NCBI GenBank assembly: GCA_902793875.1
Contig: CADBFL010000056.1
Coordinates: forward strand, 1 to 11,537
Direction of reading: 5' to 3'
Source of the DNA: an uncultured Eubacteriales bacterium
Lineage (GTDB): Bacteria > Bacillota > Clostridia > Peptostreptococcales > Anaerovoracaceae
Length of the DNA: 11,537 nucleotides
The notes below the pieces were generated by a model that saw only the letters and a program-made list of their open reading frames with translations, was not told the DNA's origin and searched no databases. The translations under genes and the position numbers were made by a program. How positions within the stretch are numbered: the first letter of the stretch is position 1; every line of letters starts with the position of its first letter. Below, piece by piece: positions 1-6,190 of this stretch.

Positions 1-312
1 GGATCGACGACGGACAGCTTCGATGAGGAGAAGCTTGCTTTCACATACATGAACGCCGGATACACGGGCTATTACAATAACGGCGAAAGCGACGAGATAT
101 CCGAGGACGAGGAGCTGACGGCAAGCGTTATCGAGATATACAAAAACCGCATCGTGATCACCAGATACGATGCGGACGGAGAGCATGCTCTCAGAGCGGA
201 CGGCAGAGCCGATCCGTACAAGGGAGGCATAGACGAAGGTCTCATCGGGCCCGAATACTACAGCAGCAGGATGGAGAGCCCCGCCGAGATCAGAAGAACC
301 GCTGCGAACTAG
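1..312 (+). CDS. C-terminal fragment of an uncharacterised protein (possibly metallophosphoesterase-like)
   Basis: The frame is open from base 1 to a TAG at 310-312, so this is the last 103 codons of a gene that starts outside the window; the first in-window ATG (49) is probably internal. The visible tail contains FTYMNAGYTGYYNNG followed by an acidic stretch (SDEISEDEE) and a beta-strand-like segment ASVIEIYKNRIVITRYDADG. An AGYTGYY-type segment followed by a strand ending in RYD resembles the C-terminal edge of calcineurin-like metallophosphoesterases, but no metal-binding motif is visible, so this is only a suggestion. No signal peptide or membrane segment is seen in this part. It converges with the SGNH-like gene on the other strand, its stop codon overlapping that gene's stop by four bases. 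Confidence 0.7.
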   Translation, partial: GSTTDSFDEEKLAFTYMNAGYTGYYNNGESDEISEDEELTASVIEIYKNRIVITRYDADGEHALRADGRADPYKGGIDEGLIGPEYYSSRMESPAEIRRTAAN

Positions 313-1490
313 TCCTTCTTCGCTTTCTGCTGAGCTTTCATGTATTCGGCTGTCCTGTCGACAAGCTCCGGCGAATCATAGATCAGCTGCACATCGCCGG
401 ATGAGATCATCTCTTCGGAAAGGCTGCTAAGCGCTTCGTAATACGCGGCGGCCTCGTCCCACTGCTTTCTGACAGGGGCGTCAAGCTCTGACGGCTCCAC
501 TCCCATTATCTTTACTATGTAATCGCCGAGGTATTCGGTTATCTTTATCTGGCCGCGGGTGTTCGTATGTCCGCGGTTGTACCAGTCTGTATCCTCCCTG
601 AGACCTATCTCATAGTATTTTTTCTGAAGATCGAGAGTATTGCATCCCTTGCTCTTCGCGAGCTTCAGAACGCTGTTCATTCTCTTGTTTGCGTCGAAGT
701 CTTCAGAGTACTGCATGTTGGACGGATACTTGACGAAGAGAATGTCCACGTCCTGGCTCCTGCAGTAGTCGATGAAGTCCGTTATGATCTTTTCCGTGTT
801 TTTATCCAGCTCTATGGTATCCGAGGTAAAGCAGGCCTTGTCCAGACGATCGAAGTGCTCTGCGTCCGTGATGGTCTCGAAACCCTTCAGAGGCGATGGG
901 CCGTAATCCTCTATCGCGAGACGCTCCTCCAGCGACGGGATGTTGCCCGCCACGTTGGTGTGATATCTGATAAACGGGAAGGTCAGGCTGACTGTATCGC
1001 CCGCGTTCATGTTTTTGCTCGCTTCAGACGCCATCCTGATCTTAAGAGGCGACAGAGGCATCGTGCTGCTTATTATGTAAAGAGGGCCCTTCCGCACGGT
1101 CTCAGCGTCGTAGCCTCCGCCGAATATGTCGACGACGACCAGCCTCGGCTTCTGCGTGCGCAGTATGTTCTGCATGGCAGGCTTCCACATGTTGCAGGAT
1201 GAGCCGCTCAGCGCATACGGGTATGAGGTGAAGCCGAATTTTTCATAGGCGTATCCGGACGCAAAACCGGAATAGGTAGGACTTGAGCCGAGCATGATGA
1301 CATCGATGCTGTCCTCCGGCTCCTTCTCAAACTGTATGGCGCGGGTCAGATCCGAGGTGACAGGTATGCAAAGATAGCGCTGCAGGAATGACAGCATCAC
1401 GAGCAGGATGAGAAGAAACAGGGCGACTGCGGCCGCTCTTTTACGCACGGTATTCTTTTTTGTTTCTGCTGCAGCTGTATTTTCGCTCAA
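309..1490 (-). CDS. SGNH-hydrolase-like, membrane-anchored DltD/AlgX-type protein (copy A)
   Basis: 393 residues. A basic N-terminus is followed by one membrane segment (about 18-36), so the catalytic domain should lie outside the cell. The first block reads IDVIMLGSSPTY; Ser70 of GSS matches the nucleophile of SGNH/DltD proteins. A C-terminal block (D302, N305, G307, H308, then NTRGQIKITEYLG) matches the DxxH block, with Asn305 where Asp is usual. In the DltD and AlgX/AlgJ families such proteins work with an MBOAT acyltransferase to place acyl groups on a surface polymer; here the MBOAT gene lies immediately upstream (27-base gap). The start is a TTG, supported by AAAGGG six bases before it; there is no nearby ATG before the membrane segment. 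A paralogue lies at 6191-7369. The acceptor polymer is unknown. No clear terminator follows; the stop overlaps the converging gene. Confidence 0.88.
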   Translation of the reverse strand: MSENTAAAETKKNTVRKRAAAVALFLLILLVMLSFLQRYLCIPVTSDLTRAIQFEKEPEDSIDVIMLGSSPTYSGFASGYAYEKFGFTSYPYALSGSSCNMWKPAMQNILRTQKPRLVVVDIFGGGYDAETVRKGPLYIISSTMPLSPLKIRMASEASKNMNAGDTVSLTFPFIRYHTNVAGNIPSLEERLAIEDYGPSPLKGFETITDAEHFDRLDKACFTSDTIELDKNTEKIITDFIDYCRSQDVDILFVKYPSNMQYSEDFDANKRMNSVLKLAKSKGCNTLDLQKKYYEIGLREDTDWYNRGHTNTRGQIKITEYLGDYIVKIMGVEPSELDAPVRKQWDEAAAYYEALSSLSEEMISSGDVQLIYDSPELVDRTAEYMKAQQKAKKD

Positions 1491-1496
1491 AACTAT

Positions 1497-1502
1497 CCCT
1501 TT
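1497..1502 (-). promoter_or_regulatory. Shine-Dalgarno for TTG start of SGNH copy A
   Basis: On the minus strand AAAGGG stands six bases before the TTG at 1490-1488. It decides the start, because no ATG occurs between it and the membrane segment. Confidence 0.65.
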
Positions 1503-1517
1503 CCGTTATGTCCGTTA

Positions 1518-3158
1518 TCAGAACTGCATGTATATGAACTCGGCCGGATCAAAAGCAGGTCCGTAGGTGCCCAGCAGAAGGACCGCCGCCGTCAGGGCGA
1601 GCAGCGCCAGCCACTGTATCAGGCCGCTTCGTCTTTCAAGAAGCTCGGCAGGCGTGTCGAGAGATGTCTTCTCCAGCCGGATGCTCATGTAAAGGAGCAC
1701 GACGGCCCCGAACGCTATCGTCAGGTACTGCATTTTGCGAAGTCCGAGAGACCCGAGCTGCGACATGAAGAGCTGAGTGTTCTGGTCGGTTATCATGAGG
1801 CGCATCATCTGCATCGCGTTGGTAAAGTTGTCGGATATGTCGAACACATAGCCGACGAGCACGATGAGAAAGGTCCTCGCCATCTGGAAGAGCTTCCACC
1901 ATGCGGCGCCCGCGTTGATGTGAAGCGTCCTGCGGGCTTTGTCGTACACCGGGCCTATGAGGGCCGAGATCATTATTATGAGGCCGTTCCATACGCCGAA
2001 TGCGATGTATTTGCTGTTGGCTCCGTGCCATATGCCTACGAAGAGGAATACTATGAATGAAGCCATGGCGGTCGTGAACACCTTCGAGACATGTCTGCCT
2101 GCGGCGGTCTTCCCGAAAGAGGACCGGGATATCGCTTCGCTGATGCGCTTCGCCGCTCCCGACATGGCGACAGGATAGAACACGTAGTTCTTCATCCAGG
2201 CGCCCAGGGTGATATGCCATCTTCTCCAGTATTCGCTTATCGATCTTGAGAAGTACGGCTGGCGGAAGTTCATCTCAAGGTCGATGCCGATCACGCGGCA
2301 GATGCCCCGGGATATGTCGATGCCTCCGGAAAAATCAGCGTAGAGCTGAAGGGCGTACAGCAGCGATATGAATAGCACCATGGTCCCGCCGTAGGCTTCG
2401 GTCTCTGCAGTGCCGTGGATGCCTCCGTTGGTGTAGTACGACTTGATCGCTATCCATGCGGTGTCCGCGATCACGAGCTTCTTGAACAGCCCCCAAGTGA
2501 TTATCATGATCCCGTGCTTGAAGTTGATCCATTCCGGGTCGTGAGGCTCAATGAGCTGGTCGTGAAGCTTTGAATATGAGCTGATCGGTCCCTGTATTAT
2601 CTGAGGGAAGAACGACACGAAGAGAGCGAATTTGAATATGTTCCTTTCAGGCTCGACTGTCTCTCTGTACACATCGATCAGGTAGCCGGTGGCGATGAAG
2701 GTGTAGAAGGATATTCCAAGCGGCAGCAGCAGACGGATCTGCGGAGCGCTTTCGGCGGATGCGCCGATGATCGAGGCGATGCTTCCGGAAAGGAAGTTGA
2801 AATACTTGAGCATGAAGAGTATGCCGAAGTTCAGGACGAGAGTCGCTGTCAGGATGCGCTTGCGCTTTTTGCCCGCGGCATCCTTGTACGCCTTTTTCTC
2901 TTCTTTCGTCCACTCGCCCTTCATGGCTTTGACGGTCTCTTTCGTCTTTTCGGAGACTGAGGCCATCTTGTTGGCCGCAAGCCATATCGTCACTATGGTT
3001 ATGATTATGAAGGCGGAATACCTGAAGCTGTTGTAAACATAAAAAAAGCATCCGGCCAGAAGCAGGATAACCCACCTGTATTCCTTCTTCGGAAACACAA
3101 AATATATTACGCCGCTGATCACGGCGAACAAAGCAAACGGCAGTGATGTCAGAGCCAT
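1518..3158 (-). CDS. MBOAT family membrane-bound O-acyltransferase, DltB/AlgI-like (copy A)
   Basis: 546 residues with many hydrophobic segments. It carries the MBOAT signature: SEYWRRWHITLGAWMKNYV (His315), then FVGIWHGANSKY with the presumed catalytic His378, and the usual C-terminal ending FIYMQF. DltB- and AlgI-type MBOATs move an acyl group from a cytoplasmic donor across the membrane to an extracytoplasmic acceptor; here the donor is presumably the acyl carrier protein encoded two genes upstream. A charged Lys/Glu-rich stretch (about 65-101) interrupts the hydrophobic segments and should be cytoplasmic. The ATG lies inside the end of the decarboxylase gene (10-base overlap) with GGAGG ten bases ahead, which implies translational coupling. 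Copy B (7407-9059) matches 37 of the first 50 residues. The acceptor and exact acyl group are not known. Confidence 0.95.
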   Translation of the reverse strand: MALTSLPFALFAVISGVIYFVFPKKEYRWVILLLAGCFFYVYNSFRYSAFIIITIVTIWLAANKMASVSEKTKETVKAMKGEWTKEEKKAYKDAAGKKRKRILTATLVLNFGILFMLKYFNFLSGSIASIIGASAESAPQIRLLLPLGISFYTFIATGYLIDVYRETVEPERNIFKFALFVSFFPQIIQGPISSYSKLHDQLIEPHDPEWINFKHGIMIITWGLFKKLVIADTAWIAIKSYYTNGGIHGTAETEAYGGTMVLFISLLYALQLYADFSGGIDISRGICRVIGIDLEMNFRQPYFSRSISEYWRRWHITLGAWMKNYVFYPVAMSGAAKRISEAISRSSFGKTAAGRHVSKVFTTAMASFIVFLFVGIWHGANSKYIAFGVWNGLIIMISALIGPVYDKARRTLHINAGAAWWKLFQMARTFLIVLVGYVFDISDNFTNAMQMMRLMITDQNTQLFMSQLGSLGLRKMQYLTIAFGAVVLLYMSIRLEKTSLDTPAELLERRSGLIQWLALLALTAAVLLLGTYGPAFDPAEFIYMQF

Positions 3159-4339
3159 TCGGTAAGATCCTCCGGTTGATTGAACTGCGCAGTTTCGATC
3201 CTGCTCCTCATCAGATGAAGACGGCCGTCTTTATCGAGCATGAATATGCCCGGCAGGTCTCTCGAAAGGAACATCGAGAAGCCCTCGTATACCGAGTAGG
3301 CTCCGGTCCTGTGGAAGACGAGCCGGTCGCCCTCGCTGAGGCCGGTGAACGCAGCGCCTCTTGCGATGACGTCAGCCGTCGTGCAGAGGCTGCCGCAGAG
3401 CGTCCATTTTTCCTCTTCGGCGTCAGAGCCGGCGCTCCCTATGTGAGTGATCACGGGGATCTGCATTCCCTGTATCTGTCCGTCGTATTTCATCTGGTGC
3501 AGGCCGCCGTCGAGTATGGCGTAATGCGCTCCGTCGTTGAACTTGGTATCCACCGCTGTCGTGACATACCAGCCGCACGGAGCAGCGAAGAACCTTCCCA
3601 TCTCGACCGTGAGCTGAACTCTCTGCGAGAACTCGCGTATGCAGCCGGATATCTCGCCGAGACGGGCTTTTTCCTTTTCGTCCGCGTCGTCGGCAAAGTA
3701 GTCGACCGCAAGCCCGGTGCCGTATTCCACGCGTTCAGCTCTGAAGCCGAGCTCAGCCTCGAGCTCATCGAGCAGCTTTCCGAGGCGCGCGATCTCTTTG
3801 ATGATCTCTTTTGGCCTGGACTTCTGGGTGCCCGTGAAATAGTGGATGCCTTTGATATCCGTCCCCGGATATGACGACCTGTCTGCGATCAGACGGAAGA
3901 CATCGCTTTTATCCATGCCGAACTGGCTCTCGCACGAGAGGCGGACCAGCACCTCGGCCGTGACGCCGCGCTCAGACGCCGCCCTGCTTATGAACTTAAG
4001 ATGGTTTTCGCTTTCGGCTGTCAGTATCCTGACTCCGTAATCCATCGCGACATCGACTTCATGCTGAGACTTGTTGACGCCCGAGAATATGATCTTCAGG
4101 GGATCGATGTGAAGAGCTCTGCATATCTCGAGCTCGCCCGGACTGCAGACCTCGATCTTCGAGAAGGCGTCAGGCAGCACGGCAAGCAAAAAAGGATTTG
4201 CCTTAATCGAATAGCAAATGCCGGTGTTTTCACCGAAGGCTTCCTTCACCATCTCCGCTCTTTCTGCGAAGGCCTGCGCTGAAAAGATATACGCAGGGGT
4301 CGGGACCTCCCTGCATGCCTGTCTGAGAGCGTTCTGCAA
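3149..4339 (-). CDS. PLP-dependent decarboxylase, fold type III (DapDC/ODC group), probably acting on a carrier-bound amino acid
   Basis: 396 residues, close to the length of diaminopimelate/ornithine decarboxylases. Residues 37-50 hold CYSIKANPF with the PLP Schiff-base Lys46; IHYFTGTQ (166-172) is the HxHxGSQ region; VEMGRF (245-250) matches the EPGR motif; LCGSLCTTAD (314-323) matches the catalytic CExxD region with Cys319 retained; GAYS with YEGF follows at 346-354. The enzyme should be cytoplasmic. Departures from lysA-type enzymes: Thr320 replaces the Glu after the catalytic Cys, and Phe168 replaces the His that stacks on PLP. Its place four bases after the carrier-protein gene suggests it acts on an aminoacyl-S-carrier, as BtrK does in butirosin biosynthesis; a free-amino-acid decarboxylase is the alternative. 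Ordinary lysine biosynthesis is unlikely in this context. The start is TTG with GAGGAG seven bases ahead. Confidence 0.88.
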   Translation of the reverse strand: MQNALRQACREVPTPAYIFSAQAFAERAEMVKEAFGENTGICYSIKANPFLLAVLPDAFSKIEVCSPGELEICRALHIDPLKIIFSGVNKSQHEVDVAMDYGVRILTAESENHLKFISRAASERGVTAEVLVRLSCESQFGMDKSDVFRLIADRSSYPGTDIKGIHYFTGTQKSRPKEIIKEIARLGKLLDELEAELGFRAERVEYGTGLAVDYFADDADEKEKARLGEISGCIREFSQRVQLTVEMGRFFAAPCGWYVTTAVDTKFNDGAHYAILDGGLHQMKYDGQIQGMQIPVITHIGSAGSDAEEEKWTLCGSLCTTADVIARGAAFTGLSEGDRLVFHRTGAYSVYEGFSMFLSRDLPGIFMLDKDGRLHLMRSRIETAQFNQPEDLTEWL

Positions 4340-4343
4340 GTCT

Positions 4344-4574
4344 TTACTCCTCGTCCTGAAGCTTTTCGATCAGAGCGTACATTGCCTCTGCGGAGTCGAA
4401 ATTCTCCGGCACGAGGTTAGCCGGTCTGATAGTGATGTCGAACTCGTCGTTGAGCGTGCTGACGAGCGATATGATATCGAATGAATCGAGTATGCCGTCG
4501 GTAACGAGAGCCTTCTCGTTCTCAAAATCAACGTCCGGTCTGAGATCCTTCAGGATCCCCATCAGTTCTTCCAT
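4344..4574 (-). CDS. Acyl (aminoacyl) carrier protein, DltC-like
   Basis: 76 residues, the size of DltC and other single carrier proteins, and acidic. GILDSFDIISL at 27-37 carries the phosphopantetheine attachment Ser31 in the usual DS[FM/L] setting. Held as the 4'-phosphopantetheine form, it would carry the acyl group made by the adjacent ligase and hand it to the decarboxylase and then to the MBOAT protein. AAAGGA precedes the ATG within the 19-base gap after the ligase; the decarboxylase begins four bases after the stop. No other carrier protein or phosphopantetheinyl transferase lies in the window. The final residues (LQDEE) encode the GAGGAG that serves as ribosome site for the next gene. 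Confidence 0.92.
   Translation of the reverse strand: MEELMGILKDLRPDVDFENEKALVTDGILDSFDIISLVSTLNDEFDITIRPANLVPENFDSAEAMYALIEKLQDEE
4347..4352 (-). promoter_or_regulatory. Shine-Dalgarno for TTG start of the decarboxylase, inside the carrier-protein gene
   Basis: GAGGAG, the last two Glu codons of the carrier-protein gene, lies seven bases before the TTG at 4339-4337. It supports the TTG as true start and couples translation of the two genes. Confidence 0.7.
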
Positions 4575-4593
4575 AACAGTTTCCTTTCTTATC

Positions 4594-6114
4594 TTATTTT
4601 ATCCTGTCCTGAAGCTCCTTCATGGCGATCTTGCCGTTCGGCAGATGCGGCATCTCGTCGAGAGCCACGATCCTGCGCGGCACCATGAATGCCGGCATGT
4701 CCGCCCTGAAGCGCATGGTTATCTCTTTTGCTGTCTGGTCTCCCGCATAGAACAGATAGATCAGCTCGTGAGCCTTGTCGTATAAAGAAGCGCACTCGGT
4801 GACGCCGTCGACGGTAAGGGCGTAGGCTTCCACCTCGGCCAGCTCGACCCGGTGTCCCATGTGCTTGACCTGTCTGTCCTTGCGCCCGTGGAAGTACAGC
4901 TCGCCGTCTTCGCCGATATGACCGAGGTCGCCCGTCAGGTATATCGTCTCCGGGTAGTCGCTGTTGAGCGGGTTGCGGATGAAGACCTTGTCAGTCTGGT
5001 CCTGCGCTCTGTAGTATCCGATCGCAAGGCACGGACCCTTGACGCAGATCTCGCCTGTCTCGCCTTCCGCCGCCGCGGCATATTTGCCGCTTTCTTCGTC
5101 ACGCGTGAGAAGGAGTATCTGGTAATGCTTGTACGGCTTTCCAATCGGAAGCACCGTATCGTCGGATACTTTGCCCTTCAGAGTGTAGTATGTGCACGAA
5201 GCTGTCGCTTCGGTAGGTCCGTACTGGTTTATGAACGTCACGTCCGGGAGATTGTCCTGCCAGATCCGCAGATATTTATTGGAAATGACAGATCCCGAGA
5301 AGACGATGACCCGGAGGTGCTCCGGCCTGACGTCCGCGAAACCTCCGAGCTTGGCCGGTATCTCGAGTCCGGCGGCGCTCCAGCAAAGGGTCGTTACTTT
5401 GTATTCGTTCAGAGTATTGAAGAGCGCGTCGGGCATGGCGAATTCGTTCTTCGGAATCATCACCGTCATGGCTCCAGTCATGACCGGCAGGTACATGTCC
5501 CTGACCGCAGCTATGTAATCGAGCGGGGCCTGGTTTCCGATGACGTCCTTTTCGTCAAGCTCTATCACCTCGTTCAGCCCTTCGAGATAGCAGATCAGCG
5601 AGCGGTGGGAGGTGAGAACTCCCTTCGGAACGCCCGTCGATCCCGAGGTGAAGATCATGTACAGAGGCGAGGACTCCGTCACGGACGCCTCTCTGGCGCA
5701 GACGAGCTCAGCATCGGCGGGAGCGTTAAGTATATCCTCCATCACTGCGATCTCGCAGCCGCCTGACAGAGCTTCCGCGATCGCAAGATGCTCTCTGTCG
5801 GCTATCATGAGCGCAGGCTCCGCCACGCCCATTATCTGCCTGAGCCTTGCTTCGGGCATGTCTCCGTCCATCGGAGCATAAAAACAGCCCGCGCGCGCTA
5901 CTCCCATGTAGCAGGCAGGTGTGTATGGATGACGGCCCGTCATCACCGCGACCGGACGCTCGATATCCGAGCGCTTTGCGACCCATGTCGCGACCGATGC
6001 GGAATAACGGTCAAGCTCTTCGAATGTTACGGTTTCTCCGTTGCCGGAGTAGACGGTCCTGCTGCCGTGAACAGACGCAGACCGCCTGATCCAGTCAAAT
6101 ATTTCAGATGCCAT
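4594..6114 (-). CDS. AMP-forming adenylating ligase, DltA-like carrier-protein ligase
   Basis: 506 residues, the length of DltA. Adenylation-domain motifs appear in order: IFTSGSTGVPKG (154-165, ATP loop), NQYGPTEA (296-303), YLTGDLG (392-398), GRKDRQVKHMGHRVELAEVE (410-429, hinge), LPNGKI (491-496, catalytic Lys495). It should activate a carboxylic acid as its AMP ester and load it on the carrier protein encoded 19 bases downstream. Aligned without gaps to DltA through NQAP, the Asp that binds the substrate amino group in DltA falls on Ile201, with an Asp two residues earlier (D199); the Cys of the DltA FCGE region falls on Ser273. The substrate is therefore probably not D-alanine. No condensation or thioesterase domain is present, so this is not an NRPS module. 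It has its own promoter at 6150-6186 and an AAGGA ribosome site at 6124-6128. Confidence 0.92.
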   Translation of the reverse strand: MASEIFDWIRRSASVHGSRTVYSGNGETVTFEELDRYSASVATWVAKRSDIERPVAVMTGRHPYTPACYMGVARAGCFYAPMDGDMPEARLRQIMGVAEPALMIADREHLAIAEALSGGCEIAVMEDILNAPADAELVCAREASVTESSPLYMIFTSGSTGVPKGVLTSHRSLICYLEGLNEVIELDEKDVIGNQAPLDYIAAVRDMYLPVMTGAMTVMIPKNEFAMPDALFNTLNEYKVTTLCWSAAGLEIPAKLGGFADVRPEHLRVIVFSGSVISNKYLRIWQDNLPDVTFINQYGPTEATASCTYYTLKGKVSDDTVLPIGKPYKHYQILLLTRDEESGKYAAAAEGETGEICVKGPCLAIGYYRAQDQTDKVFIRNPLNSDYPETIYLTGDLGHIGEDGELYFHGRKDRQVKHMGHRVELAEVEAYALTVDGVTECASLYDKAHELIYLFYAGDQTAKEITMRFRADMPAFMVPRRIVALDEMPHLPNGKIAMKELQDRIK

Positions 6115-6149
6115 GATCAGCGTTCCTTACGTGAGATTTCAATGACAAA

Positions 6150-6186
6150 ATAATACAATAAGACGCCGTATATTTCAAGGAAACAG
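6150..6186 (-). promoter_or_regulatory. Sigma-A-type promoter for ligase-carrier-decarboxylase-MBOAT-SGNH
   Basis: On the minus strand TTGAAA (6178-6173) and TATTAT (6155-6150) are separated by exactly 17 bases. Predicted transcription start is near 6143, giving a leader of about 30 bases. The sequence CTGTTTCCTTGAA (6186-6174) is identical at the promoter ahead of MBOAT copy B. It sits in the 76-base gap right after the SGNH copy B stop codon, so the cluster would have an internal promoter. Confidence 0.72.
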
Positions 6187-6190
6187 GGGC

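Larger units (their letters stand above)
309..3158 (-). repeat. Duplicated MBOAT-SGNH cassette, copy A
   Basis: The two-gene unit MBOAT then SGNH is present twice in the same order and orientation; the second copy is at 6191-9059. Proteins are clearly paralogous, and a 47-base stretch of the MBOAT genes is identical (2788-2834 and 8689-8735). The copies flank the ligase-carrier-decarboxylase genes. Confidence 0.85.

Noticed and set aside
3149..4339. lysA (diaminopimelate decarboxylase for lysine synthesis)
   Set aside because: The active-site Glu and PLP-stacking His are replaced, and the gene is fused by overlap and short gaps to carrier and acyltransferase genes rather than lysine genes.
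4852..5766. Long plus-strand open frame (304 codons) opposite the ligase gene
   Set aside because: It is antisense to a full set of adenylation motifs, is rich in Arg/Val/His as expected from mirrored codons, and resembles no family.
4344..6114. Nonribosomal peptide synthetase module
   Set aside because: Ligase and carrier are separate single-domain proteins, with no condensation or thioesterase domain nearby.
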